The position numbers were made by a program, and so were the translations under genes. Of a DNA stretch of 64,000 nt, positions 36,393 to 48,320 are shown piece by piece. The notes under the pieces were generated by a model. It worked only from the letters and a program-made list of their open reading frames with translations, did not search any database and had not been told where the DNA came from. Position 1 is the first letter of the stretch, and the number at the start of each line of letters is the position of its first letter. This stretch comes from Delphinapterus leucas (Eukaryota; Chordata; Mammalia; Artiodactyla; Monodontidae), in NCBI RefSeq assembly GCF_002288925.2, contig NW_022098037.1, positions 5,046,376 to 5,110,375 on the forward strand, in the 5' to 3' direction.

Positions 36393-37284
36393 CTGTTAAG
36401 ACAAAGACATAAAGTGCAAGTTTTCAGAAATTCAGTCCTTTATCAAAACCTATATACAGTCATTTAAAACCTGAGATGCTTTGAAAATGTAAGTTTAAGA
36501 TTTATCTGTTTTAATAAGTATGCCTAATAGAATTTTATATTTGATACTAGTACCTATCATTTATTACACCAAAAATATCACATTTTATTTTTATTACTTC
36601 AAATGAAAAAATCAAACTTTTCCCTACACTATATATTCCAACTTCCAAGAGTGATAAATGATTTAGCCATGTTAGTCAGTAGCCCTGCTGGGCCCAGATG
36701 GTCAGTGTTATCTGCACTGTGCATCGTGCCTCCATGACATTTGTTAATGAGAGAGATTAATAAGAATTATAATACACTTTTAACAGACTGGCTTTCCAAA
36801 AGGTAGTTGAGATAGTACATTCTTTGATAATGAAAGATTTACAGAAAGGCTTCCCAAGTTGTTTCATTTTATCTTTCGTTTAAGTATAAATCAGTGCTTC
36901 TTTTGCAAAGAGAATAAAGACATACTGGCCCTAAGATTAAACCATATCTTTTTGAAATATAATCATGGATTGAGAAGCAGACCATACCCATACCATACAA
37001 GTATCACAGTATTACACGTGTAGCTTATAAGTGTTTCAGTTGAAAATCAATGAGATTTCCCCAGGAATTTAGCAGAATAAAAAATGTTAAAATGGAGAAA
37101 ACTGAACCCAGTTGCAAGGGAGATGTACCCTTTCAGATTCTTTGGGCAGATGGTGTAGGTATATGCAGTATGACTATGTCAGGAGGCAGAAGGGTCAATC
37201 AGGAGAAATGTGAACAAGAAATTTTAGTAACAAAAATGCAATGTCCTAAATGAGGGTTCTAGGGAGCAAGGGAGAATTTCATCA

Positions 37285-37760
37285 TCAGAGTCATTATCAT
37301 AGCTATCACTATGTGCCAGGTACAGTTGCATTTCATGTTTACTCATCTAATCCTCACTAGGAGATAAATATTATTATCATTATCCCCATTTTACAGATGA
37401 GGTAACTGAGGTAGTAAGTAGCTGAATAATTGCCCTTCAATTATACAGCCATTTAGTATTGAGGCCAGAATTTGAACCTAAATAGCCTAGACCCAAAGTT
37501 GGTACTTTTAATACCATCTTCCACAATAGAAACTATTACTACTACCATTTGCTGAGTGTCTAAAAACTTTACATACATTGTCTCCTTTAACTCTTACAAA
37601 TGATCCTACAAGATTGGTATTAACATCTCCACTTCATGGATGAGGAAACTAAAATACAAAAAAGTTAAATTACATGCCCAAGCAGATTCAGTATCTTTTG
37701 GAACCTGTATCCATCAGAATCAAAATCCCATTTATCCTCTTTCCACCGTACCACACTGCC
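37285..37760 (-). repeat. Two antisense MIR copies in tandem
   Basis: Both show the reverse MIR core: ccccattttacagatgaggt (first, to about 37530) and ccacttcatggatgaggaaa (second, from about 37545). Confidence 0.75.
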
Positions 37761-39589
37761 TGCCATGTGTTTCTTTATTGCCAAAGAAGAAAAACATGGA
37801 GCTAGTGATCTGAAAGCAGAATTTCTATAGATTTTTCCCAAAAGAACACCAACTGAGTTGAAATAGGAAGTAGCTGCTTAGTTGTTCCAAGGGTACAAAC
37901 CCAAACAAATCTTATCGTTCCAGAAAGTAACTCAGCCTTGCTCTGGATGATAAAACAATGCAGATAAGTAAGTTGAGAGTAGAGAGAAGATTTGAAAACT
38001 TAAAAAGAGGAGTGATGGGGGAAAAAAAGCACAGAAAAATCTTCTTACTACTTTACTTTTCCAAAACAAGTATCAGAAGAGGGCATTTGAAGGCCAAACG
38101 CAAAGGAAAAGCTACTCCTTGAAGACAGTCAACAAAAAGTTAAGATCTGACAGATGGGGAATCTAGCTGGAGGTATTGTTTTTTCCAGCATTTTGGGGGA
38201 GCCATTCCTGTTCTTAGTTTAAATGTGTTATCATAGTCTATTTCCTCACAGACTGACAACATAGAGGCTTGCACTCCCTGATTTTATTATCTGGCCAAGT
38301 TTTATAAACCTGATTTAAAAATCAATCTTATTACCTTAAACCATGAAAATATGATATAGAAATATGCCTCCTGACCAAACCAAATTTCCCGTTGGTTGAA
38401 AAGAGATTCAATCTCATTTTTTAAGATATACTACCTCTTTGAGGAAAAGAAAAGTAAATTATGAAACAATACCTCAAAGACCTCTCTACCTTTGCAAAGG
38501 CCTTAGCCTAGGAAATTATAAGTGCAAAATTGAAATTTTTCTATTAACTCCAGTTATCACTGTTCAGATCTCAAGAAAAAGTTATTTCAATCATTCAAGT
38601 CTTACTCAGGAGAAAATGTTCATAGAGTTTATCTGTAATATCGAACACACACTTGGCTTGTCACGTCAGTGAAGACCACAACTGTGCTACCTTTACAAAA
38701 AGGCATGGTTGTATACTCATGTCCATACTCACTAGTGGTCTAAAAAAATCCAATTTGAAATAAATAGGCTGTGATAAAGCACTAATTAATAATTGCTAGT
38801 ATGTCTACATTAAATATTCTTAAACTGTTTTGAATTCCTTCTTTTCTACCAGATGAGTGTTCTCTGAAAAATTAGGACACTTCCAGACAATGGGTGGCAG
38901 TATGAAACTGGCTAACAAAAGTTATTTACCAAAGATCTTACTTCAAAGTCAAACTAATGGAAACTATCTAACACTAGCTGGATTTGAGTTCTGGTGAATG
39001 GCAAGGGAATATACTTATGAGATAAGGCTCCTCTGGTTTTTGCTCTAATGTTAAAATACAGAAGAAAAGAGGAAGAGAAGGTGGACGAAAAGGAAAGAGG
39101 AAGGAAAGGCAGGAGGGAAAGGAATATACAGAGAAATATAAATTGAAAACACACATAACATCAGAAGAAAGGAAATAAACCTGTTGACAAAAGACAGGAA
39201 GGATGTGGCAATTATAAAAATCAGGGCAGAGTCCACTTTATTTTCAAAGTTATGTCACCCTAAGTTGACCACTAATTCTAAGACAGTATAAAATGGTGAT
39301 CCAGGTTGAAGTGCTAACACGTACTTATTAGCAACAATAAATCACTCTATCTCTCTTAACTTATCTTACTGTAAAATTAGAATATTATCTTCCCTATAAC
39401 CTTAGAATACAGCTTATAAACCAAAAGAGATAACATATAGGAAAATGCCTTATAAGCTTTAAACATTAAAACATAAGGTAGAATTACTTTTAAAGAAAGT
39501 TATATTAGAAACCAAAGACAGCATTCAGAAATCAGAATGAAACCCTGACAGTTATGCATAATTTTAACATTATAACATAGTGTATTACT

Positions 39590-40095
39590 GGTTAAAAGCT
39601 TGGGCTTTGGATCAGAAAAACCTGAATTCAAATACTGGCTGCATTTTTTAGAAGCTGTGATATCATGGGCAAGTTACTTAATCTCTCTAAGGTACTTTCC
39701 CCATATATAAGGTAGGAACAGTAATTAACACCTACCTCATCAGGCTGTGGTAGAGCTTAGAAAGATAATGTAGATGAAGTACTCTGCACAATGCCTGGCA
39801 TATAGTAAACACTCCATAAATGATAGGATTTACCACTTAGAATACCAATGTGCTATTGTGGAGGGCTCTGGAATTACAGAGATCTGAATACAAGTCTGTT
39901 TAAGTCACTCAGTAATGTGTGAACTTAGAAGAGTTACTTAGCTTTACTGAGCCTGATTTCCCATCTATAAAATGGAAGTGATAAAAATCACTTCAGAGGA
40001 TTCCGAGAACTAAGTAAATAACATATCACAGGTAAAGGTGCTTAGCACAGTGCCTGGTTATCATAGGTCTTAATAAATGTTCATTACCATTTTCA
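39590..40095 (+). repeat. Two MIR copies in tandem
   Basis: First: gggcaagttacttaatctct and acaatgcctggcatatagta. Second: agagttacttagctttactg and tcttaataaatgttcatt. They look like independent insertions. Confidence 0.8.
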
Positions 40096-40629
40096 TTCCT
40101 GCCCTCTATTGCTTAAATACATAAAGGCTTATAATTAATTAGCATATTTCTGTCCCATTCATGGGGAAAAAAGAAATAAAGCTAAAATCAGAATTTACCT
40201 GTGAAAACAAAATTCCGACATCAGAAACTTTTAGAAGAAATGACATTGAATGAGAGAACTATGTCAGCACTAAAAGCGTATATACATAGTAACAAACAAA
40301 AAATACTGAAAGCATGGTATTAAAAACCTCAAGAAATTTCAACTTGTTTCCAATAGAAACCACAATATAAAGCAAGAGAAGTGAAAAAGGAATTCTGAAG
40401 TCCAATCACCTCAAAAAAACCTTTTTTATATTTAAATTTATTCAACATCACAAAAAATAACTGTTTCTCTTTAAAACATACCATTACAGTTATATGCCAT
40501 TTAAAATATTCAGCTTTCAAATGTAAATAAATTCTAGGGTTTTTCTTTCTTATTTTCATGTCATTTAAAAAATATTGTTTGAAGAAACTAACATTCCCTT
40601 GCTTAACCTTGGTTTGTTTTTCCATCTTA

Positions 40630-41461
40630 TTATTTCAGGTTTGCTTTGGGGCATTCAGACAGTTTTAAGAATAACCACCAGATGGCTCATTCCACAAATG
40701 ATCTTTTAACTTGGTTTTCTGAGGAACAGTCAGCATTCTCATAAATTTCCTTTTAGCATGATATGCCAATAAAGATACCCATATCTGTCATTTTTTATAG
40801 ATTTGAATTAATGAGTGTATTCTCATAAAAATATTCTGTATTTTGTAACCTGTAAACAGACATTTTATTGTGATAAATATTAATGACAGTGTTCCAATTA
40901 ATAAAACATTTTTCTTGATTAGTTCTTTATACAACTGCCTTTTGATGTAAGAAAAATATATACATTTTTCTTCCCTTTGCTGTTCACAGCTGGCAAGTGC
41001 TACTTTTTATTCTTTAATCTGAATTTCAGTCAAAAGGTCTGCAAAGTCTGTATCCATTTGAACAATATGCTAATTGTACTTCATTAGATGCGCTTACCCT
41101 GGAGTAACCTACTTCCATTGATATTGGATAACTGCCAACCTGCAGCTTAATGCCATATTTGTAATTCAGTTGTTGGACTACATGCTGGTTTTCAAATATG
41201 GTTTTACAAAATGGGAACAGTAGGGGGCATTCAGAGCTCAAGATGTTTGTTATACTGTACTAGAGGACTGTATTTTGCTTTCTGGAATCTGTGGTCTTAT
41301 TTATTTAGAATACCGGGAATGGCATTTCTTTTTAAATATATGCATTATATGTAACATGGATACTATGTACTTGTAAATATTTTGACTTTATCTATCAGTA
41401 ACGTCCTGCTGCTTTTTTTTACTCAACTTACTCTGGGCGGGTGTGTGTGTGTGTGTGTGTA

Positions 41462-41511
<50 letters not shown>

Positions 41512-41770
41512 TATGTATGTGTAGATATAGATATAATCTCTACACATACAGGAAATTTTTAATTTAATGTGTGACTAGCAACTGTATACATTGTATTTTG
41601 CATTTTAATTCACAAAATTGTACTTAATGTGAAAGTGCTATGTAAATGGTAAAGCATTATGCAAATGATAGTTGTCACCATTTTAGCATTTAAAATTTTA
41701 TTAAGAGAAACTAATTCACATTACAAATGTGAATTCTGTTATATCTTTAAATATTCAATAAATATAAAAT
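40630..41770 (+). pseudogene. Unidentified terminal-exon or 3'UTR-like segment
   Basis: A pyrimidine-rich ttattatttcag precedes a short open frame containing HQMAHSTNDLLTWFSEEQSA and ending in TAA at 40742. This is followed by about 1 kb of 3'UTR-like text with a GT/AT microsatellite and an AATAAA at about 41757. I do not recognise the source gene. It may be a 5'-truncated mRNA retrocopy, a last exon of an unknown plus-strand transcript, or coincidence. No target duplication was found. Confidence 0.3.
41442..41530. repeat. Compound (GT)n(AT)n microsatellite
   Basis: About 15 GT units pass into about 18 TA units, then gcatatgtatgtgtagatat. Confidence 0.95.
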
Positions 41771-42058
41771 GGATGCTTACGGAAAGCAGGCAAAAATACT
41801 ACAACTACTTCCTTTATGTGGGATTTTCTTGTTAACAAATATCTTTACAAATGTCCAACTTAGTGCCAATGTACCATATTTGTACCATTTGTACCATATA
41901 CAAATGCCAAAGAAGTTTTCAACTTTCTCCTTTAGGAAATTCAGCAGTAGAAAGGTCTTTGGCAGGGTAAAGATAGAAATAATCAATTTTTCAATGCGTC
42001 TTTGGCTCCGCAAAACTCTCGAAAAATCATAGCATGAGCAAATATTTGTCAAGTGCAC

Positions 42059-42215
42059 CTGTTCGTTGACTCTGGAATGCGATGGTCCATGATGAATAAG
42101 AATCTTCACAATTTCCACATCTCCTTTCCAGGCAGCCAGGTGAATAGGAAAATAACCTTTGTTGTCTGCTACATTTGTTGATGCCTCATATTGAAGCAGT
42201 TTGAGAACTATGTCC
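42059..42215 (-). CDS. ANKS1B: ANKS1B coding exon 3 (ankyrin repeats)
   Basis: This 157-bp exon finishes the Lys codon begun in exon 2 and encodes 52 residues, from [20 protein letters not shown] to [10 protein letters not shown]. It contains the end of one ankyrin repeat (second helix IVLKLLQ) and one full repeat with the core motif [17 protein letters not shown]. Such repeats stack as a helical protein-binding surface. The acceptor is ctacttcttag. The donor after the Gln codon is CAG|GTGCAC, weaker than consensus beyond the GT, but the reading continues in phase with the AAC start of exon 4. Open reading continues past the donor into the intron, so length alone would overestimate this exon. 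Confidence 0.93.
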
Positions 42216-42999
42216 CTAAGAAGTAGAAAAACCAAAAGAATACAACAGAAAAGAAAATATGCTGAACAATGCAGCATTTATTAAACAGATAATTATAAAA
42301 GTATACTAGATACTGGCTGGCAATTTATAGTAATCATTCAAGATACTGAGACATACAATTGGGTTTAAGAGTTTGCCTCTTCAGCATTTGGCTATTTTAC
42401 TTACCTGGAACAAGCCACCACCATACACACACAGAGCACTGACTAACCATAAAACTACCTAATAGAATTCATTTCAGCAAAATTTATCTAATTTTATTAA
42501 CTGAACGAATTTAGTCAAATAACTTAAAAGAATACCTCCTCTCATCTTTTTCAAAAAGGGAGTATTTCCAGATAACCTGTATCTGAGATTTAGTCTGAAG
42601 GAAGAGTTGAGGTGCAAGCAAACTCCCTGTTTACAAAAAAAAGTTATCATACTACCAAGAGACATTTAGGGAGTTTACACATCATCCCTACAGAGAACTG
42701 GAATAAGGGATTGAGGATACATATAAAAGAGAAAGCAGCACAGTAGGAAAGAGACCCTGCAATATAAGCCCAAGGTTGAAAAAAAAATTTAATAACTTTT
42801 AGCCATAGCACAGGACATACTTTGAATGTGTGTTGTTTATACTTGTGCACTCTTTCACCTTCCTCCTCCAAGGCTAAGAAATGATTTTAAGAGGGAAATT
42901 CATTTATGAGACAAATTCTATCACTGACGCAGTTTCTAATGATAAGATTTCAGAGAAAATAAAAATAAACCTCATTTTAACATTTCTTTTCTAAAATCA

Positions 43000-43215
43000 G
43001 TATTATTTTATAAGCTTTGAATTTAAATGACTTGAATTTAAAGTCCCAGCTATGCAAACTACCTAATGATATGACCCCTACAGTATTATTTAGTCTCATT
43101 TTTCTTTTTCTTTCCTGTAGAAAATAATATAAATAATAATAATAGTGCCTGTTGCTCAAGACTGGTAAGAACAGTAAACGAGAACATAAAAGAGAAGCCA
43201 CTCAATAAACAGTAA
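43000..43215 (+). repeat. MIR remnant
   Basis: gaatttaaagtcccagctat, ttagtctcatttttc and gaagccactcaataaacagt suggest a diverged MIR. Confidence 0.55.
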
Positions 43216-43459
43216 AACACTATACAAATATTAGTTCTTGCCCCCCCCAAAAATAAAATCCTTTAAAAGTAAAAATGCTTCCTTCAAATCACCTTTGGCA
43301 AAAACAGTCTGAAAATCAGAAGAAAACCTGAAGTTTGTCCAGTTTCTATGCTTCTTCTCACCTCTCTGCCACGTAAAAGTTGTTATATAGGGTCATACAT
43401 TCTGAGATAAATAACTTACAAAGTGGAAAAAAGAATTCAATACTTATGAATAACAAAAG

Positions 43460-43680
43460 GAGCTGAGAACCAGAAGATCTGATTTGAAGTCCCAACTTTC
43501 TACTAGTACTTACTAACTTGGCTACCTTGGACAATTCAAATAACCTGTCTCTCTTTCAGATGTTGTTAAAATAGAATTTAGAGATTATATATTGTTGCCA
43601 GTCTCAAAGAGTTTTGGTGTGAATCAAATGAGAAAGGAAAATGACTGTAAAACTGTACACAATCAAAAACTATTCTTAAA
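43460..43680 (+). repeat. MIR remnant
   Basis: agatctgatttgaagtccca, cttggacaattcaaataacc and ctgtctctctttcagatgtt fit MIR. Confidence 0.6.
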
Positions 43681-44644
43681 GCAGTTTACTGCAAGATTGA
43701 ACAATTCTAGTGATTTTTTTTAACTGAAATATATCAGCATTTAATAAAAGTTAAAATAATACCAAAGGAAGCACAGTTAAATACCTGGATGTAACAAGTA
43801 GGATTTATCTTACAAAAAAACAGCCTTCTCCCAATCCATATAGTAAGAAAGACAATTATGTGAAGGGTTTTAATTTCATCCCTCAAAGCCTAAGCAAAAA
43901 AAAAAAAAAAAGTCTGAAATTTCTAAAAGCATTTCCTTTCTAGGAGTAAAGAAAAGTTTGATGGGATCATCAATACTATTTTCTTTTACTCTCACTCAAA
44001 CCATTCAGAATTTCATTTGTTATTTGGCTCAATTTTTGTTGACATTTTCTAATAATGTATGTGATATGCATTCATTCTTTATCTATCAGGAAGATGTATG
44101 ATATAGTGAAAAAACTAATACTGATCATTTGTATTGTATAGTATTACTATCATCTAAATCAGAAAAGAAAAACCTTCATGTTTATGAAATTATCTTTGGT
44201 GAACACCAAGCTCCTAAATAAATACTATTATTTTTATTTCAGTTTTTTTAAGTTTATTCATTTTATTAAATAAATATCTTATTAAATTTATTTTTAAATT
44301 TAAATTTATTTTAAAATTTTTATTTAAGTTGAGCCTTTCATCTTGTTCAGAGATACCAGCTAATAAACTGGCTGAGCTCAGATTTCTAACGTGAAAACAT
44401 ATCTGTGAAATATAAAGTTATATCTTTGATCAAATAAGTGCCTGTTAGTCTTGCTGAATCTTAAGCAAAATATTAATCAATATAGTGTCATTAATTTCTT
44501 ATGATTGTATATCCCTTGTATATGACAAGCAATATGTATTATACAGGCCTTTTTCATCCAGGCTCATCAAGAGTAAATTAAATTTCAGGTTCTTTCTTTA
44601 ACGTCTAAACAAGAATTGTAGTTAATACAGGATCACACCAAATC

Positions 44645-44790
44645 AAGGTTTTTTTTGTTTTGTTTTTGAGATATAATTGACATATAACATGACTTTAGTT
44701 TCAAGTATACAACATAATGATCTGATATATGTATATACTGCAAACTGATCACCATAATAAGCCTAGTTAACACCTATTTTAAAATTTTTA
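44645..44790 (-). mobile_element. Old L1 3'-end fragment
   Basis: ttgagatataattgacatat, gtttcaagtatacaacataa and gatcaccataataagcctag match the reverse of an old L1 3'UTR (L1M/L1MA type) next to a T-rich run. Confidence 0.7.
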
Positions 44791-46142
44791 TTTAAGTTGC
44801 ATCTTATATCTTCCAGAGGTATCCAGAAATGAATATTTTGACCATACTTGGTTACCTGGCATGAAATATTAAGTTATATTAATGAACACTGTCTACAGAA
44901 TAGCAAGCAAAGAAGTAATCCCTATATCTTAAAGTGGCATTCTTTCTTAACAGCATTTGATAAATAAGAAATGTTCCAAAACACTAAAATAAATGTAGTT
45001 CATGAGATCACAGGAAAAATAATTCCATTTCCCAGGAACAAAACAAAAATATCAAATTAAATTTAATAATAATCCAACTTAAATCACTGCAACATTTTGT
45101 AGCTTGAGGCTAATATATGTAAGTACAGGTAAAAACAGGAATTCTAAAAGTATTGATTTTTGCTACTATGTTTAAGTTGTTTCATTTTCTGACAGACATA
45201 AATAATACTTCTGATTAATATGAAATGTCTTTTAAGAAGTTCAGTATATGTTCTGAGCAAAATTAAATTAATTGGGAAGATTCAACACTCAAACTTCTTT
45301 ACCTCAACAGCAAGTTTCCCTATAATTAACCAAAGACATTTATTTTGTTCCATCCTCCTGTATTTGTTGGTAATGCAAAGAATTTTGAAATAAATGCAAA
45401 TCATCTTCATATAGATGTAGTATTAACAAACTAATGAAATTCTCAAATTCATGAAGGCCCTCTTGATTTCACACTTTCTTGAAGATTTTACTTCTCCTTA
45501 ATGAAAATAAAGTTGCAAATGTGTTCAACATGGTCAAAAGCCTTTAGGACAATACACTCCATTTTCTAACTGGAGCTCCTTTATATACTGAATTCACTCT
45601 CACAGATTTCCAGATAGAGTGAATAAAGCCAAAGTTTAACTAGTTAATAGCCTTATCCAAGAAAGAAGCAATCAACCAAAGATTTGTAGGTGACTCAAAG
45701 GGCAATTTCATGGACTAGATTATACAAATTTTTAGAGGAAGCACCCTTCTTTCATTAGAAAGCCTACTCTGAGCAAATCAAAAGTGCAGCAGATAGCTTA
45801 CTATGTGGATTCTAGATCCAATTTGAGATACAATTTGGATTACAGATAATGGAGTCTAGGATTCAAGCATTAAATATTTAAAGAATGAGAAGTGAGAATA
45901 GAAAATATTTTAACCCTGCACATATCAAATAGCATACATATTTCAAAGATACAATAACAATTTAGTACTGACATTTTCCAAAACAGTAGCCAAGAATTAC
46001 AATGTACCCAACATAGTTTAATGAGATGGAACTTTTAAAAAAAAAAGGAGCAAGTTGCTAAGAAAAGAAGGAGAATTGAAATGAAACGTGAATATACAGG
46101 TTTAGTAAAACCTTACAGGGAGTGATAAGATTATTATTTAAA

Positions 46143-46276
46143 AAGACAGGGGGAAAGGAAAGAAGAAAGAAAAGAAGGACAGAGGAAGAGAGGGAAAGAA
46201 GAAAGGCATGAAGAAGGAAGTAAAGAAAGGAGGGAGTAAGGGAAGGAGGGAGGGAAGGAGGGAAGGAGGGAGGAAA
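46143..46276. repeat. Polypurine GA/GGAA tract
   Basis: About 130 bases almost entirely A and G on the plus strand, ending in repeated gggaaggag units. Such mirror-like purine tracts can form triplex DNA. Confidence 0.9.
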
Positions 46277-46700
46277 CCTGGCTAATTGCTATTCAGAAGA
46301 GAATTAAGTGAATCAAATTTGCAGTAGAAATACGTGAGCGAGACAATGAATCCTCCGTATTTTGAAAAAGAGAAAAATCTCTAGCCTATCTATTGAAATA
46401 ATTTATTTATAATCATCACTAGTTAAATTTGTTCTACTGACCATGTTTTTTATATCATTTGAAGGTAAAAGTTTTCTAATCTGTAATTACAAATGACTCC
46501 TAAATCACCAGAGTACATTACATTTTCTATTGTGCCCTGATGTGGCTAAGTGGAGATGAATCGTTCATTATGAAATAATATATTTAAGGTATAAAATGCT
46601 GCTCCACTTGTGGATTAACTACCATTGATAAATAAGAACTCCCAATAAAACATACAAAATAAAGAGGATACAGGCTTAATATGTAGTATGAAGGCCATAG

Positions 46701-46941
46701 TTTTTTTTTTTTAATTTCTGCACTGGGTCTTAGTTGTGGCACATGGGACCTTCGTTGCGGCATGTGGGATCTTCAGTTGCAGCATGTGAGATCTTTTAGT
46801 TGTGCCACACAGGATCTTTAGTTGAGGCATGCTAGATCTTAGTTGCAGCATGTGAGATCTAGTTCCCTGACCAGGGATCGAACCCGAGCCCCCTGCATTG
46901 GGAGTGCGGAGTCTTAGCCACTGGACCACCAGGGAAGTCAC
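46701..46941 (-). mobile_element. tRNA-derived SINE, minus strand
   Basis: Poly-T tail, repeats of gttgcagcatgtgagatct type, then ctgaccagggatcgaacccg (reverse of box B) and ccaccagggaagtc. The 10-bp duplication AAGGCCATAG is at 46691-46700 and 46942-46951. Confidence 0.93.
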
Positions 46942-47454
46942 AAGGCCATAGACTGTATATTGGAGGGAACGGGAAAGCGTGTGCCCAAAGCAAAAGAATA
47001 AACTATAGGACCCTGTAATATTTCTTCCAGCTCTATAATTCCATGAACTTCAGCCTAGAAATCGTAATGCTTATGAAAACAACCTAGAGCTGATGGATAT
47101 AACAGCAGCAGGAATAAAGATAGAAATGATGTGTTTCTATGCTGACACAGAAGAATGTCTATGACATAAAAAAATGTCTTTTGCTTGGGAAGAATACAAC
47201 ACAGTAGTTTATTACCTATGCTAAGTGAGAATAGCAAAGACAAAGAAAAGAAAAACCATTCTCCTCTGGCTCTGAGGTATATTCTATGACACTTTTTTAT
47301 CCATCAAATATCTTTTCTTATGCCAATATTTAAACCAGCATTCCATGAGAACACACTACTTGTTGATAACGGGAACAAGAAATACATAATGTGACAGAGA
47401 AAAACCAACAAGAATTTAGAAAACTGGTGTGCATACAGCCACAGAGGGGATATA

Positions 47455-47905
47455 ATGTGAAGTACTGGTAAAAGCATACACTTGGAACTAGGAACACTTA
47501 GACTCTAGAAACAGCCCCACCTTAATAACTAAGTGGCCACTAAGTCACTTATCCAGAATGGTCTTGTTTCTCCATTTATAAAATGAAAGAAGTGAGGAGG
47601 GCAGGGTAGAATAAATGATCTCTAATTTTAAAAGTCCTTGGTAACTTAAATCATTTAAAATCAAGAAATCTTATACTCTAGATGAAAATCCAAATTTCAG
47701 AATTGTAACATCATAGTACATAACTGAGCCACAAACAATAATAAAACAGTGTATCATAAAATGTCATAATCGGAAGTAACAACAAAAAATATCCAGCCAC
47801 TGTATTCAGTACACTGAACTGAGGCCTAAATAGGTTAATGAAATGGCTCAAGGTCACATAACTAGCAGGGAGGGAGAGATGGGATTAGAATTTTCCTGCT
47901 TTTTT
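47455..47905. repeat. MIR remnants, one per strand
   Basis: A sense copy (about 47455-47660: aagtcacttatccagaatgg, tctccatttataaaatgaaa) is followed by an antisense core (about 47810-47905: gctcaaggtcacataactag). Confidence 0.6.
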
Positions 47906-48152
47906 CCAATACCTACAGAATGACACTAAGCAAAATCTTTCTAGAAAGAGTTTAAAAGAAAAGATAAATGAGACCTTTATATAAAAGCAAAGCAGAGATA
48001 TATAATTCTCAGAGAACATCTGCAATTAAAGAGATCTTAAAAGATATACAGTCAAAGCCTCATCTCTTTTTGATAATTTTAATGATTGCTATTCAATCAC
48101 CTAAATTATCCTCACTTTGTATACTGCCAATAAAAACTAAGAATTATGCAAG

Positions 48153-48320
48153 AGGGCTTCCCTGGCGGCGCAGTGGTTGAGAGTCTGCCTGCCGATGCAG
48201 GGGACACGGGTTCATGCCCCGGTCTGGGAAGATCCCACATGCCGCGGAGCGGCTGGGCCCGTGAGCCATGGCCGCTGAGCCTGCGTGTCCGGAGCTTGTG
48301 CTCCGCAACGGGAGAGGCCT
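48153..48320 (+). mobile_element. CHR-type SINE lacking its 3' end
   Basis: Head intact and close to consensus (gggcttccctggcggcgcag, ggttcatgccccgg, gcggagcggctgggcccgtg), but the copy stops at gggagaggcc without the acaacagtgagaggccc end or any poly-A. I found no clear target duplication, so a later deletion or an unusual insertion is likely. Confidence 0.88.

Larger units (their letters stand above)
36393..42058 (-). other. ANKS1B: ANKS1B intron 3
   Basis: This 5.7-kb intron contains four MIR elements (37285-37530, 37545-37760, 39590-39830, 39840-40095) and the 3'UTR-like plus-strand segment at 40630-41770 with a GT/AT microsatellite. I see nothing identifiable at 36400-37250 or 37780-39580, apart from a purine-rich stretch at 39050-39130. 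Confidence 0.8.

Noticed and set aside
38954..39236. Leucine/serine/phenylalanine-rich minus-strand open frames
   Set aside because: They translate a purine-rich (reverse pyrimidine-rich) low-complexity stretch in several frames at once.
41026..41241. 71-residue minus-strand open frame as an ANKS1B exon
   Set aside because: No splice sites in phase and no match to the known ANKS1B order, which passes directly from exon 3 (42059) to exon 4 (36392).
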